Shown one piece after another: positions 27,072 to 38,629 of a DNA stretch of 64,000 nucleotides. The position numbers were made by a program, and so were the translations under genes. The first letter of the stretch is position 1. Each line of letters opens with the position of its first letter. Source of the DNA: Phytoseiulus persimilis (taxonomy: Eukaryota > Arthropoda > Arachnida > Mesostigmata > Phytoseiidae); assembly GCA_037576195.1 (NCBI GenBank), contig CM075101.1, positions 15,934,001 through 15,998,000 on the forward strand. Direction: 5' to 3'. The notes under the pieces are model-generated. The model was not told the DNA's origin and did no database searches. It saw only the letters and a program-made list of their open reading frames with translations.

Positions 27072-27634
27072 ATGGATTTGGTTCTCGAGGGTATCTATAA
27101 TTTGGGAAGAAGCATGATTTTCCAGACGCCAGGCGTCAATCTCCAACCTCAAACGGTGCAGGTAAATTGGCTTCGAACATCCTGATGATCTCCACGAGCG
27201 GGTCAGCTATGAGGGGGCCCACTGCACTCCACGACGATCAAGCGGTGACAAAGATTGACGATTCTTGTCCGGAGATTCTTGTTCTGGTTGGGTATGCCGA
27301 CGTGGGTAGCAACCAGGATGCGTCAAAACTTTTAGTTGAACAACAACGGCGACTCCGATATCGGCAGCCGACAGTTTAAATATTGGCTCTCAAACTGTTC
27401 GGGGAAATGCCGGCGCAGATCTCGCAGGTCAGCCGCCCAATCAGTCTTTGGTGCAGAGCTCTGGTGCTCGAGCTGACGAAGATGGGAATGAGTTTCAACT
27501 CGGAAGGCCTTAGATCATTTCTGATCAGCAGCCACGATAGCCTGAGGTCGATCTCCGTAAGTTATGTTCCCTGAAAAAGCACACCCAGTTCGACAAGACA
27601 CCTCAATCCCCAGTTTGCCCGTGAAAGCGGATAA
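27072..27634 (+). CDS. Possible small three-exon gene, unknown product
   Basis: ATG at 27072 opens a 30-codon frame (MDLVLEGIYNLGRSMIFQTP at the start) that ends at a GTAAAT donor after 27161. A second exon, 27428-27556, is 43 codons in phase 0 with acceptor CTCGCAG and donor GTAAGT. A short last exon, 27614-27634, follows acceptor CCCCAG and stops at TAA. The model gives about 79 residues with no signal peptide, one cysteine and an amphipathic middle. Support is limited to splice sites and phase agreement. An alternative is that the middle exon belongs to a larger gene. Confidence 0.3.
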
Positions 27635-28921
27635 CGTTGCGCTCCGTGCCATGTAGAAGAGTCAGGTCTTCAGCCAGTCAAAGTGACGCTCTGTCATATA
27701 GTGGAGTGCACCTGATGTTGAGTCATGCTGGACCAGTCAACTCATTGTTCTGCGTCACGATTCACGAAGTTAACTGCGAACACAGCACATACACGGCACG
27801 ATCCCAGGATGTGTGATTGTGCAGCTCAACGTGAATGTTGAAAGCTCATGCGCTTCCCGGAAAATGCCTTTGTGAGCGCAAGGAACCTCGATCTCACTGT
27901 CGGGTTCAATTCTGGAGACAAGTCATCGGAATGTATGCCGATTCGGTCATCGGAGACCCGCCGCGAGCAACTCCGCGGACGGATCACGCATCAACACGAA
28001 TAGGTACGGGCCGTGTCGACAATGTCTTCCGCTGGCCGCCAAGTACTTCAAAGAGGAAGAGCGTGCTCTTAGGAAAACGTCATCAACCGTTTATTCTCCG
28101 TGTTTCGATTCAAATACTGAGGACCACTCGAGTACGCCAACTGATCGGAATCACTCCAAGCAAGGTACAAAACCAAGTAGTCTCTCCTTCACATCGCGGA
28201 CGTAGGATCACTTTCATTCTTCTCAGCTTCTCCGTTGACAAAAGCACAGTCTTAGATTTATATTTATATATTAATATTTGGCTGCCAATCGTATTTAGTC
28301 AAATAAATATGCGAGTTCCTGCGCGGGGGCCGCAGTGAAGCTTGGTTATCTTCCTTGCAGAAATGGAGTCGATAGGAATATGAACAAGTTTTCGATTGCA
28401 TGATGTGAGGCCAAAGTAGTCTTAATGGGGCATCGCTAGCATTCGCAAATGTTTCCGACGCTGGACGTCAGAAGAAAATGTCGTATTTGCTGCATGGGCT
28501 CCCAAAGAACACCTCGGCACGAGCATGCACTCCAAAAACTGCTGAGGGGAAGAGAAAATTTCCCACGAAATCCGGCAGCTGGACTCCGGATTGTTGAGCA
28601 CGGTGTTTCATCGGACTTTTCTCCAAATGCGTTATCTGTGCCGAGTTCCAACAGTGGCTGGGGCTCCGTGAAGAGAGGGTCCATATGCGTCAAGGTATTC
28701 GCATCGTGAATCGTACATCTAGATAACAAAAAAAGTCAGAACCACTAGGGGCACGTGTATACATTTGTTGCATGATATCTAAGGGTCTCGTCCACGATCC
28801 GCTCCACGTTTTTCCCAGCGTGGCACAGTGTGGAAGTCCCTGATCATGTACCAGAAATTTTTAAGCAGGGGATGAACCGACAATCAGCTCACGATTCCAA
28901 AAGCTTCCCGACGTAGACGGA

Positions 28922-30497
28922 TCAAAGAGACAGTTTCGGTGTGTTTTTGATGAGGATCTGGTTATCAATGATCTGGAACAATTCTCCAGGAGACGGGAAG
29001 CGCCCACTGGCCAGTTTGGACCAAACAGGAACGTCTGAATCAGAATTGGATCATCTATCACATATAATGAAAAATCTCGGGTAGGCTTCCAGACGACAGC
29101 TATGAAATGTGAGATGTGAATCGCTCGCCGTGAGTCGTTCTACTCACCATTGTAGAAAATTTCAAAATGCCCTGTCGCGGACAGTCGTGACTCGAGGGTA
29201 GAAATCAGCAAGAAAATCGACATGCATACCATCATCTGGAACATAGGGCATTCAATCGTATCTCTAGTTCAGTCAGGAAGCACGGGGAGGACAACCAGAA
29301 TGCACAAATGGAACAAAGTAGAACAGCGAGATTTTCCTTATCGACTCGTTAGCAAAACTCACTCTGTTGTTAACAGTGAATTCGACGAGCCGTGGGAACC
29401 TAGATTGAAGGCGCCCCAACACATTCACCTGCATCAACAGCGAGAATCAGTCTCAGTCCTCGGCGATTGGGTGAGAAGTATACGAGGAATATCGATAGGT
29501 GCATTCATTCAATTCGCACTCACCTTAAACAACAGCAATGCTGCTAGGCCGAGTTTGAGCGCAGTCAGTGACCGAGACACATAACGACTCCATGCCGAGT
29601 GCTTGAAAGGTTCTCCGCGAGCCTGGACCTGTGAGCGGAATTGAATTAAATAGATCATCAAGCGAAATACAATGCAGTACTGATTTTGAATATTCGAATT
29701 ATCAGGATCTTCGGCAGACCGAATCTTGGTATTACCTCGCCTTGATACTTCTCGTTGAGAAGAACTATGTATTGCTCCAATGCCCGGTGGTAGCCGGATG
29801 TTGCGCTGAAAAGCGATGTTTCGTTAGAACACATGATTGTGATGATCATCGATCGGTTTCAAAGTAATCGATTCGGGTAGTCTGTGACGTCTGTTTCAAA
29901 CACGAGGAAACTCTGTCTGACCGGAACCACGGAGTGAAAGCTGTTGTTAGAGACGTCACGAGTACCAGGCCATTTGGATCCTAAAGTGTGGATCCGACCA
30001 CAACGCCGCTAATACATCGGCACCGCAATGCCATTACGGGGACTGCACCACAAGCTCCGTGTCGGTGTCTGGAGCTCTCATGATTGTATCCCGAGAAAGA
30101 ATGTGCAGTCTGTATAATCAGGCGATCAGCAGAAGCATTCACCCGAGTGGGAGCCGTATCGAGATTTCGCAGTCTCAAAGGCTCGAGTAGCATGTAACAT
30201 GATTTCACAGTCACCCTCACGGAACATTATTCCGTTCCTCTCGGTTAACGAGTGATCGACAGCTGCAAAATTCACTTTTCGTCGCTGTCTCTCTCGAGAA
30301 AACAAAGAGGTTGATCCTGCACCATCAGAACGAATTGCGGCAAAGACTCGAACTCACCAATAGACTACCCTTAATATGGGGAGCGCTCCTCCGGAGAGGT
30401 CAGACAAACTTCGGGTTTTCGGTATGATTTTCTGAGACGAAATTAAACAAACACCGAACACAAGAAGCAAACAGAGCGCTTCGGAGATTCGACCCAT
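28922..30497 (-). CDS. SELENOT: Selenoprotein T homologue with CxxS in place of CxxU
   Basis: Six exons join without a frame break: 30497-30358, 29805-29736, 29628-29524, 29428-29363, 29235-29148 and 29034-28922. They give 193 residues, the usual length for SelT. Residues 1-22 form a signal peptide. A thioredoxin-like region follows, then hydrophobic ER-membrane segments (LTALKLGLAALLLF and MMVCMSIFLLIS). The C-terminal signature is diagnostic: GHFEIFYNDVPVWSKLASGR, then FPSPGELFQIIDN. SelT proteins are ER membrane oxidoreductases with a CxxU motif, CxxC in insects. Here the motif, formed across the exon 1/2 junction, reads C-A-T-S-G-Y; the serine codon is TCC, not TGA. All exons keep phase (2, 0, 0, 0, 1), so I read it as an intact gene, perhaps with altered redox activity. 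A TCC misread for TGC would restore CxxC and should be excluded. Confidence 0.9.
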
Positions 30498-31097
30498 TCC
30501 GCCGTCGAGCTGGAGTGAGGTTCGGAGCTTCAATAAGTCTGGTTCAACAGAAGCTAGGAGCACCACAACCAGCTGACATACTGTTTACGATCCCCGAGCT
30601 GAGCTTGTTTTGAACTCCCGGAAAGCTCTACAAAATCTTAGAACGCTTTCTCACAACACACGAGAACATCGTGCCTCTCCGACTTCGTTCACCGTAACAC
30701 AGGCGCCAATCAGCTGATGCCTGCCTGGTTGCCGACTTGCATCAATGTGGCGACTTGGGTGCTGGTCTGGCGAGTTGAGTCGTGTGGTCGGCGTGTTCCG
30801 TTGAGGCCTTAGACAGCAGGATGAGAGCTAGCCCAGAAAGAGCGCGTTGGTATCGCCTGAATCATCCCGCCAGCCGATTCCTTCATCAGGCAGAGATAGA
30901 TTCGCCGTCCACGAATGATATTTAGGGGAGCAGGTATAATCCGCTCTCAGAATTTCCCCGGGAAGTGATGGCACAGATATCCGTCTGAATCAGGAAGATC
31001 GTATGATTTCACACGTTCGTGTTCCCAATCTCAGTTGATAACGAGCTGCTCATTTCTCACGGAGCAATCGAGAACGAAATCTGGTTTTCACCCGACT

Positions 31098-31152
31098 GAC
31101 GTGTCACTCGATCCGAGCTACATTGATTCGTCACTCAATCCCAGCTACATTA
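31098..31152. repeat. Short imperfect direct repeat
   Basis: Two adjacent units of about 27 bases, each containing GTCACTC(G/A)ATCC(G/C)AGCTACATT, lie side by side at about 31100-31152. It looks like a local tandem duplication; no function is implied. Confidence 0.5.
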
Positions 31153-31499
31153 AAATGTCAGGAAGAAGGAGAGCGGAGTAGTTTTCTCGGTTATGAGAGG
31201 GGTGATTGTGAGCTCGGAAAAAACTGAAATCCATAACTGTGATCGTCCGCTGTCTTCGATGAACGCGGCTTCCGACTGTTCGTTGCTTCTCCGAGGATCC
31301 GATCGCGTAGTTTGACTACATCGTTTTTGATGGGAGTTGAATCGAACTTGCGTTACAACCCAGCAACTTATGGTAACGCGCCGAAAGCCGCGCTTGATAC
31401 GCCAATCAAGTTGTAGGAGGTCGCTCTGAGGAGAATGCCGCGAGAATCGCCCAGCACACTGAGCACAATTAGCAAAGAGCAAACAAGTTGGAGGACACG

Positions 31500-31979
31500 T
31501 CAGGGAATCTCGATCATTCCCATAAGTGTCAGGACCTTCGGATGGGCCTCAGGAATTTTTGTGGCACAGAATGCAATCGAATACATGCAGGCGACAGAGC
31601 GAGTTCTTGACGCGAGTCGCTTAAATGGACATGATAATCTCCTAAGAATCATGGGAGCTCTTCTTTCACTGCCTCTGTGAGGGAGCTCATTATGGAATCC
31701 CACCGAGTCGCAGCAGTTTTCCATGTCCCGCAATTTTTTAGATGGAGAACCCTCGATACTGGAACCTTCATGATCACTGAACAAATACAGCAAATGTCGA
31801 GGGTTCTCAACGAAAAACTTCGACCAAAGTAAATCCATATCGGCCAGCACAAGACCGTGCTTGTTATTTAGAACCAGACTGTCTATGTAGCTGAACGAAT
31901 TCAGCCAAGCTTCAATAACGGGCTGGAATCTGCCAAGAGAGGTCGCCCGATCAGGCGAAGTCCACTTGTATCCTTGCAC
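31500..31979 (-). CDS. Long open frame, doubtful
   Basis: A 159-codon frame starts at ATG 31979 and ends with TGA at 31502-31500. It lies divergently only a few bases from the start of the small secreted-protein gene at 31983, so it occupies that gene's probable promoter. The opposite strand of the same stretch is also open (31435-31680), so one of the two is a shadow. I recognise no domain. It is listed because of its length and its unusual position. Confidence 0.2.
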   Translation of the reverse strand: MQGYKWTSPDRATSLGRFQPVIEAWLNSFSYIDSLVLNNKHGLVLADMDLLWSKFFVENPRHLLYLFSDHEGSSIEGSPSKKLRDMENCCDSVGFHNELPHRGSERRAPMILRRLSCPFKRLASRTRSVACMYSIAFCATKIPEAHPKVLTLMGMIEIP

Positions 31980-31982
31980 ATC

Positions 31983-33128
31983 ATGATGAAATATCGAGGT
32001 TTTGTGCTGCTATTGCCACTTGCACTGTGGGGGCGTGCTTTGTGTCAAGATGGACAGAAAACTGGATACATCCCGCGTTTCCTCTGTGGTGAGTTTGCAA
32101 TCTGAATAATTTGATGACTCTTGGGGCTGCTCAGACAGAGTCGCTCGTTTCCCGATCACTCTCTATAACGCTCCACTCCCAAACCATTCAAACGATTCCA
32201 GATTATGAAAGACCGCAATTGGAGCAGCAAACTTCATGCATCGTGGATATTCTACCGAGAAACGTGATTCGAACAGCGATCGCTGGGATTTTTCTCTAGA
32301 TTTCTCTTGATGGTTACAAAACCGATTTGAATGACTCCGAATTTCGATGATGCTGCTCCTTTCAGTGTGGGGCTCGTCATGGGGAGTCATTTCCACCGGC
32401 CCATGATCAGTCCATGTGGTCTCTCATACGAAGCATCGTTCTTGTGTTTTCCAGTTGACTGACCTCCTGGCAGAGAAGTTGGCGAAAATCTTGAAAGGCA
32501 GAGACATGTACGACTTCCTGCAAGAAGTGTGCAAAAAAACGCCTAGGATGATTTTGCACGGAGTGAGACTCTCATTGAAGCTGTCCGATCAACTGGAATC
32601 TAGCTACATGAAATGAGTTCATTTTTGATGGACAAGCTTTGCGAACCATTCCTCGAATCGTTGTATGGAACCCATCGTGAATCAGTATTCAATGCGACAT
32701 TCCTTACAGAAAAGAGGGCTCCTTCAGGCAGTTCCCGTGAGTCACGAATGACGTACTCTGCGGGAGCGTTGATCAGAGAATAACAGTTGACCCGAAATTC
32801 GATGGAATCCTTATCGGAATCACTTCAATGACTCGAGTTGAGACCGACTCGTGTCGCGAGATTCTTCTCAAACTCTCGAATTTCACTATTGCAGAAACCC
32901 GATAGACCTCTTCTCTCGATCACGTTCGACGCCTGCACGAATGCCACCTTGTATTTTATGCCGCTGATCTCGAAAACCGTAAGAAATCAGAAATGTAGAG
33001 AGAGCAATCCCGTCTGGTGTAATTTTGAGCTTCAAAGCCCTTCTCATTCTACGATGGAAGAAGTCTCGGATCGTCCTTCGTCGAGATGATCCGTGCTTCG
33101 TTTGCAGAAATACGAGGACTTGGACTGA
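31983..33128 (+). CDS. Small secreted four-cysteine protein, copy 1
   Basis: Six exons: 31983-32088, 32202-32263, 32455-32562, 32710-32736, 32895-32978 and 33108-33128. They join in phase (1, 0, 0, 0, 0) to 135 residues ending YEDLD. Residues 1-21 are a signal peptide (MMKYRGFVLLLPLALWGRAL, then C). The mature part is probably helical, with four cysteines (in PRFLC, TSC, EVC and DAC) kept in the copy at 38.6 kb. There is one N-glycosylation site (NAT). The two copies share identical lengths for exons 2, 3, 4 and 5 (62, 108, 27 and 84 bases). Exon 4 is a 27-base microexon. The start is the first of two adjacent ATGs. I know no family with this pattern. It is probably a secreted haemolymph, salivary or reproductive protein, which is inference. 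Confidence 0.8.
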
Positions 33129-34600
33129 ACTTCTAAGAGGCGTCCTCTCAGGGCTCATCGCCCGCAGAAACCTCACTACTTTATGAGGAAAGGCGGACCT
33201 CCTTCTTCCGCATTGAATTGCTGAACGGTTCTGTCCATCCGGGATCCTCAAGGGCGCATCAATTCAGCCTGGAAATAACCCGGAACTCGTCCTGCATAGA
33301 ACTCTAGAACTGATTTGCTCTGACTCTAACCCAACTGAAGGGTAATTTTCGTGACAAATGCGAAGAACGCCGGGCGTATTGTATTCAGATGGCTCCAGGA
33401 AGAATGATGTTGGCTAAGCCCGCACTGGCTTGGCTGCTTTGAATCTTCATCGATCGCCAACGATCTTTCGAGAGATAGATGTATCGCAAGGAGGCAAGTC
33501 AATGTCCCAGACACGGCGAGCCTATCTAAATCATATGTGCTGGATTCTCACGAGAAAGTAACAAAACTTAGGGAGTCTCCTGTCGGTTATCTCCGAGAGC
33601 TCCATGTATATCTAGTGCACCAGCAACCAGAAGTTCCAATCTCTTTATTCGATATTTTCGGAACACCATGTTCCAAATCTTTTCTCCCTGGTGCCAACGC
33701 TTGATTCATCATCACCGGACCTAACGACGTCACTTTCTATTAATAAATAGATGATCCAGAGACCCCTTAGGATTTATCCTCGAACATACTCATTTTACTC
33801 ATAATACTCCCACTGTCTGCTTGAAGCATGGACGTCACATGGCAAGTTTCCGTTCATTGACATGCCTGGAGAGGCACTCGTTTGGTGAGGTTTCGCGCGA
33901 ACACATCAGATTGCGCATGGACAAATTGAGAATCATGATAATGTTGCGACCACTCCTCCTTAGATCCTCATCAAGGAAGGATACGGTAACCTTCCGCTTC
34001 TCTGATTGTTCCGGATCCCAGTACTGCTAGAAAACTTCCGATGGTTCTGCGTGATAGGAAGTGCCCCAATGCCAGGAACCGGACTCGGACATGGAACAGA
34101 CGACGGGGTGGGACTCGCGGGAGACCCACAGAAGGATGGGAGCGCGATGGCTTCGGATCCACCGACTTTCGCACCTTATTCGCTCTGTTTTCCTTTCTCA
34201 TTCATAGGGTCGGTGTGGCCCCCACCCTAACCACCCGCCTGGGGTTCCTTGTGTAGCACTTCACGAATGAAACCTGCCTCCTTGGCTCATCCTAGTTCCA
34301 AGCGGTCACTTCTCAACTGGGCGACGCAACTGCCACCCAAGCGGCGACTGTCGGCCCTCTTTCTAGGAACAAACAGAATGAATAACCGAGCGCCGATGTG
34401 TCTTCTCCGTGGTTGCTGGCAGACGCTGTTGCCTCTACTTCCGTGTGATGTTATGGGGAGTCAAGCCGCGACCGTCTACTGCTCTTCATTCGACGTTCGC
34501 GCCCGAAAACCGGCAAGAGGTGATGAGAGCGTTCGTAGGGGACGCGAACTTTCCGCGTGGTTTCCTCCCTTCAGCGATCCATTACTGTTTATGTGTATTC
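33129..34600. other. No gene identified
   Basis: Short frames on both strands only. The part from about 34.05 to 34.65 kb is more GC-rich than its surroundings. A plus-strand frame there (34041-34256) has an Arg/Gly/Thr-rich start that looks like low-complexity translation. No canonical polyadenylation signal is obvious close behind the upstream small secreted-protein gene. Confidence 0.35.
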
Positions 34601-34639
34601 TCGGAAACCATCACCGATGGTCTTTGAGCGGAGGAGCGG

Positions 34640-35000
34640 CCAAGCTCCTCGTTCCCTGTCGATCACGAAGGGGATAGTTCCCCAACCTGGTTGAAGCTGG
34701 AAAACAGAAAGTCAGAGTCCGTAAAGGGTGAGATGGAAGGATTTTGCATATTATCCCCAAACTCCCCCGAGTTGAAAACAGAGAGAGCTTTCGGAGAGTT
34801 CCCGGATTCGTTCACCCTTCTCGACTGAATTTGGAGTGAATGCGATGGACCCAAGCTTTCACGTTTTCTATGGCTCCTTCGAGCTCAACATAGTTTGATT
34901 GAATAAATGCATGAAACACCCGGGAAAAGAGCGGGCTACTGGTATACCGATACACTCAAATGATTTCAGAAACCTCGTTCGCCTAGCATGTAAAGTCATA
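34640..35000 (-). CDS. Exon-like stretch downstream of the 35.1 kb gene
   Basis: On the minus strand about 70 codons are open between about 35000 and 34740, including AFIQSNYVELEGAIENVKAW followed by a basic helical stretch. A second frame, 34854-34663, is open over the same bases. One of them may be a further exon of the uncharacterised gene ending at 35141, whose last identified donor is in phase 1. I could not choose between the frames. Confidence 0.25.
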
Positions 35001-35140
35001 AAGATAATCGGAGATCAGAACACAATCGGAGATCAGAAAACAATCGTAGACCTAGGCGAATACTTCTTTCGCAGTAAACGCCTCTGATGGAGGGTGCTCC
35101 GTTGCCGCGGGAACGTTGGTCTTCTTACCGATTACCTCAC

Positions 35141-36080
35141 CGGATAGAAATCCTCGAGGAGATACCCAGGGACTGGTTTCCTTGATCTCACACTCCAACT
35201 TGCAAGAGACGTTCCTTTCCTTTTCATGCAACCATGGAAGATAATCAACTCCCCTTTTGTACGCAAGATTCACAGGCTGAACTGGATTCGCAGAAGCCGA
35301 CGGAAATGTTACGGATAAGATTTGAGCGCTTATTCCACATCCATCAGGCCAGCCTTTGATGCTCGAGACTGCAAAATGTAAGGGATTGAGGCGGGATGAG
35401 CGACTGGCTACGAATCGCGGCCCAAAAGCGTGTCTTCCCAGCTGGATGTGGTTCGAGGAGCTCAACTCGCTCCAATCTTCGGAGTCGCTCATCTGGCGAC
35501 AGAAGGCCATCGAAACAATCCTCCTGCGAAAAATCGAAATTTTGAGCGAACACTGTCGGAGCATTCAGGCCGCTGGTCGCACAGGCCTAGCTAAGGTTCA
35601 CTCGACGAAAGAAACCTGACACAACATCAACTTCCGATAAGGAACTCCAACGCGCACGAATGTCCCAAGCGAGCAATCGATCCCTGCAGAAATAACCTCT
35701 TCGTTGTGCTGTTTCCACGGTTAGCGATGTCCGCCTGAATACCACAGCTGGTGTCAACGATTCCGTTCGTCTCTTATGCAAAATCTCGACATCATGCTCT
35801 CAGCCAGAACAGCAAAACTCAGACACCTGCAGGTTCACTTGTGTGCAGAGGAACTGCCGCAGAGATCGATGACGGAGGAAAAACTTTCCGGTATGCATGT
35901 ACACTCTGCACCCCTTGGCTCGCTTTCCATTGGTTCCAAGATTTCGTCGATCCACTCTTCCGCAGAATCTCCAGCCGCAAGATCCGCCGGAGCAGCTTGA
36001 ACTTGGGGGATATGTGGGAGGAATGGGCGGCGGAGGGACTGTCCGCTGCCCCCAGGAGCAGAGATGAGCTCGAAGAATCT
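35141..36080 (-). CDS. Uncharacterised protein, four phased exons
   Basis: Four exons join in one frame: 36080-35839, 35734-35632, 35523-35412 and 35368-35141. Good acceptors (CCACCCCAG, TATTCAG, TTTTTCGCAG, ATTTTGCAG) and GT donors bound them, and the phases agree (0 to 2, 2 to 0, 0 to 1, 1 to 1). The third intron is only 43 bases. The segment is about 228 residues. It starts with RFFELISAPGGSGQSLRRPF and has an acidic stretch (AEEWIDEILEPMESEP). A Trp/Arg-rich part (RDRLLAWDIRARW) follows, then a part with KERNVSCKLECEIKETSPW. Six to eight cysteines suggest a secreted or lumenal protein. A hydrophobic patch at about 36320-36280 (IFGALAIVSSIKAFDA, followed by a GTGAGA donor) may be the upstream exon. 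I recognise no family. Confidence 0.5.
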
Positions 36081-36684
36081 CTGGGGTGGGAAATTCGTGG
36101 CTTACTCCATCCCCGAAAACGGGTCGACCCCGGATCACAGAATCAGAGAATCCCTCCGATTGAGTTCTGCCACCGTGAAAAGGGGAGCAAATGAAACGGT
36201 GAGCCTGATTGACACACTGAGAAGGAACTCGATCTCGACAATGGTAACGAAGAGTAACAAACCACCTCTCACCGCATCGAAAGCCTTAATCGAGGAAACG
36301 ATGGCTAGAGCGCCGAATATCTAACATACCCCGGACAACGGAGGAGCACTCTCAGCAACGAGCCTGTCCGTCGGCTGACTTGAATGAGTCTCATTCTCTC
36401 CAGGCGTAGACCCAATCCGACGAATCAATCAAACTCCGATTCCTCCCCTCTGCACCATAGTTGAAGTACAGCTCTTTTCCCTTCGGATCAAAGCCACCGT
36501 ATGGGAAGATCCGATCAAAATCCGAGACCGACCGAGATGGATTCGACAATTAATTGTACTTATCAACCTTCATGTCCTGCTCATCAATCGTGTCCCATCC
36601 AAAAAAACGCTCTGACGGTACCTTGTTCCCGAATCGTCTTGATCACGACGCACGAGAACGGCGAGTGAAATCTATGAGCCGATA

Positions 36685-38384
36685 TATAGTGGCGGCTAAT
36701 TGATTGGCAACCATAGGTGCGTTTGAGGGAGCCGCTCCACAGCAAAGAGGAAGAAGTTTTCGAAGGAGCTGGGATGCTTGCTTTGAAGATCCGACCTCGG
36801 GGCGGTATATGCCCGTGGTATATGAAGCCTCCCATTGAGATTGAGCACGGATAAGGAGGAGAACAATTGGTGGGAATCGATGGGGAAATGATCGGACAAT
36901 TGATAGGTAACTCCAGCTCAGCAGTCGCAATGATTCTGACACAAACAGCCGCGGGCTCGTTGAAGAGAACAACGAAGCAAAATTCCGTGTCTCGGTCGTT
37001 CGCTCGTTGCAAAACTGACTTGATCGCCTCTCCAGAGCCATGGCCCCATCTTGTATCGACCGAAAGATTGAGTTTTGATTCGGAATCTGAGATTTGATAG
37101 AAAGTTCAGCATCCGACAGATTTCCGCTAATCTCGACATGAATAGAGAGACGATTTCGAAAATCTTGATGCGAATTGTGCATACGCCAGAGTTGAAGAAA
37201 GGAGGGAAGCCACGCTGCGCTGACCAACGGTGAGTTTTCTCATATCTTATGATCCCAGAAGTTTGAGTTTTTCGTAAACAGTCTTGAGGATTCGTGTTCG
37301 AGCTGTGCTTCGTCGCCCTATTCAGGACGGATTCACGCATTCGACGTTTGTCTGCCCTCAAACCCAAATTGTCGGCCCCCGAAATGCGAAACGAGCTCGA
37401 TCTCGATATCAGTCCACGAACTAAACAACGCCGATTGTGCGAGGCCGGCCTTCGCGGGCGACGAGCAGCTAAGAAACCGTGGATATCTCCAGCAAACGTG
37501 TAAAGATGGCTCCGGTTCGCGAGAGAACATGCTGATTGGACCGTGGAGAGGTGGAAAAAAATTCTGTGGTCAGATGAGAGCAAGATCAACCTGTACTCTG
37601 ACGACGCCAAAGGCTATGTCAGACGACCGATCGATCGACGTTATGATCCCAAATACACAACTCCCACAGTGATGTTTGGGGGAGGTAATATTATGGTGTG
37701 GGAGTGTTTCTCGTCGTCGGGTGTTGGTCCTTTGCATCGTGTCGATGGTATCATGGATCGACACTATTATAGAAATATCCTTGAAACCATAATGCTCCCA
37801 TGCGCGAGTCAGGATATGGCATCTGATTGTGTTTTCCGAGATGACAACGACCCTAAACATACCGCCCGGCTTGTGACGGAGTTGCTCGAAGCGAAGGGAG
37901 TTAGAGTTCTCCAATGGCTCGCGCAGTCGCCGGATTTGAGCCCAATAGAGGAAGTTTGGGACTCGTTGAAACGTCAACTACGTGGCCAGAGGTATAGCAA
38001 CAAAGAGGAACACGAAAACGCTGTGAAATCCGTTTGTACTTCGTTACCCACGCATTTTCTTGTGACCCTGATGGAATCGATGCCCCGTGGATGTGCAGCC
38101 GTGATCAAAGCCAAAGGTTACGCTACCAAGTATTAAATTGATAAAGGGTTGCTAATCCCAAATCGATTGCCTGCCGATGAATTGTGCGATCATTTTCCCA
38201 TTGATTCCCACCAGTTGTCCTCCTCCTTATCTGTGTTCAATCTCGATGTGGGGCTTCATACACCACGGAGGGCGGACCTTCAAAGCAAGCATCCCAGTTG
38301 CTTTGAAAACTTCTTTCTCTTCGCTGCGGAGCGGCTCATTCGTGGAACGCACCTATGGTTGCCGATCAGTTGTCCGCCACTGTA
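36685..38384 (+). mobile_element. Tc1-like DNA transposon with long terminal inverted repeats, decayed
   Basis: The element spans 36687-38382 (1,696 bases) between TA dinucleotides at 36685-36686 and 38383-38384, the target duplication of Tc1/mariner elements. The right end reads CAGTGGCGG on the complement, a canonical Tc1 CAGTG terminus; the left end has T for C. The ends are inverted repeats of about 220 bases (36687 to about 36907 and about 38162 to 38382), long as in Tc3-type elements. They differ by scattered substitutions and a small indel near their centres. The repeats, the interior stop and the intron or frame break in the transposase indicate an old, immobile copy. It lies 248 bases upstream of the second small secreted-protein gene. 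Confidence 0.9.
37066..38136 (+). pseudogene. Tc1-family DD34E transposase, interrupted
   Basis: A helix-turn-helix segment (FSIRQISANLDMNRETISKI) lies at 37102-37161. After a possible short intron or frame break at about 37229-37290, the second half of the DNA-binding part (SPRTKQRRLCEAGLRGRRAA) appears. A TAA at 37501-37503 interrupts the frame, which then continues to the stop at 38134-38136. The catalytic triad is present: Asp in WSDES at 37573, Asp in DNDPKH at 37843 and Glu in SPIEEVW at 37948. Exactly 34 residues separate the last two, hence DD34E. Tc1 transposases cut and paste at TA. With the stop codon in the linker no full-length enzyme could be made unless the sequence is wrong at that codon. 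Confidence 0.9.
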
Positions 38385-38629
38385 CGTCTCCCAAAGAATA
38401 TCACATACTTCAGAATTGGGCCGACTGTTCGACCATATACGAGCACAATTGACCGAAGAAGATCTTGATACAGAGTTCGCGAAACTGTCTCGACCGTGTT
38501 GACCGAAGCCATGGTCTTATTTTAGGGAGAACTAACTATATTTGACTTCTGATTTAGCAGAGATCGGAAAAAAACCTTTTGCTCCTCCTCATTCGATGGC
38601 CAATCGGTTCCCCGTTGCCACGGGTCAAT

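Noticed and set aside
36643-37227. Long minus-strand frames over the left end of the transposon
   Set aside because: They run across the terminal inverted repeat and the opposite strand of the transposase. The same protein-like string appears inverted at 38.2-38.4 kb because the repeats are complementary, not because there is a gene.
37570-37977. Minus-strand frame of 135 codons
   Set aside because: Exact shadow of the transposase catalytic domain.
38149-38502. Plus-strand 117-codon frame after the transposase
   Set aside because: It lies mostly in the right terminal inverted repeat; its similarity to the minus-strand frame at 36.7-36.9 kb is explained by the repeat.
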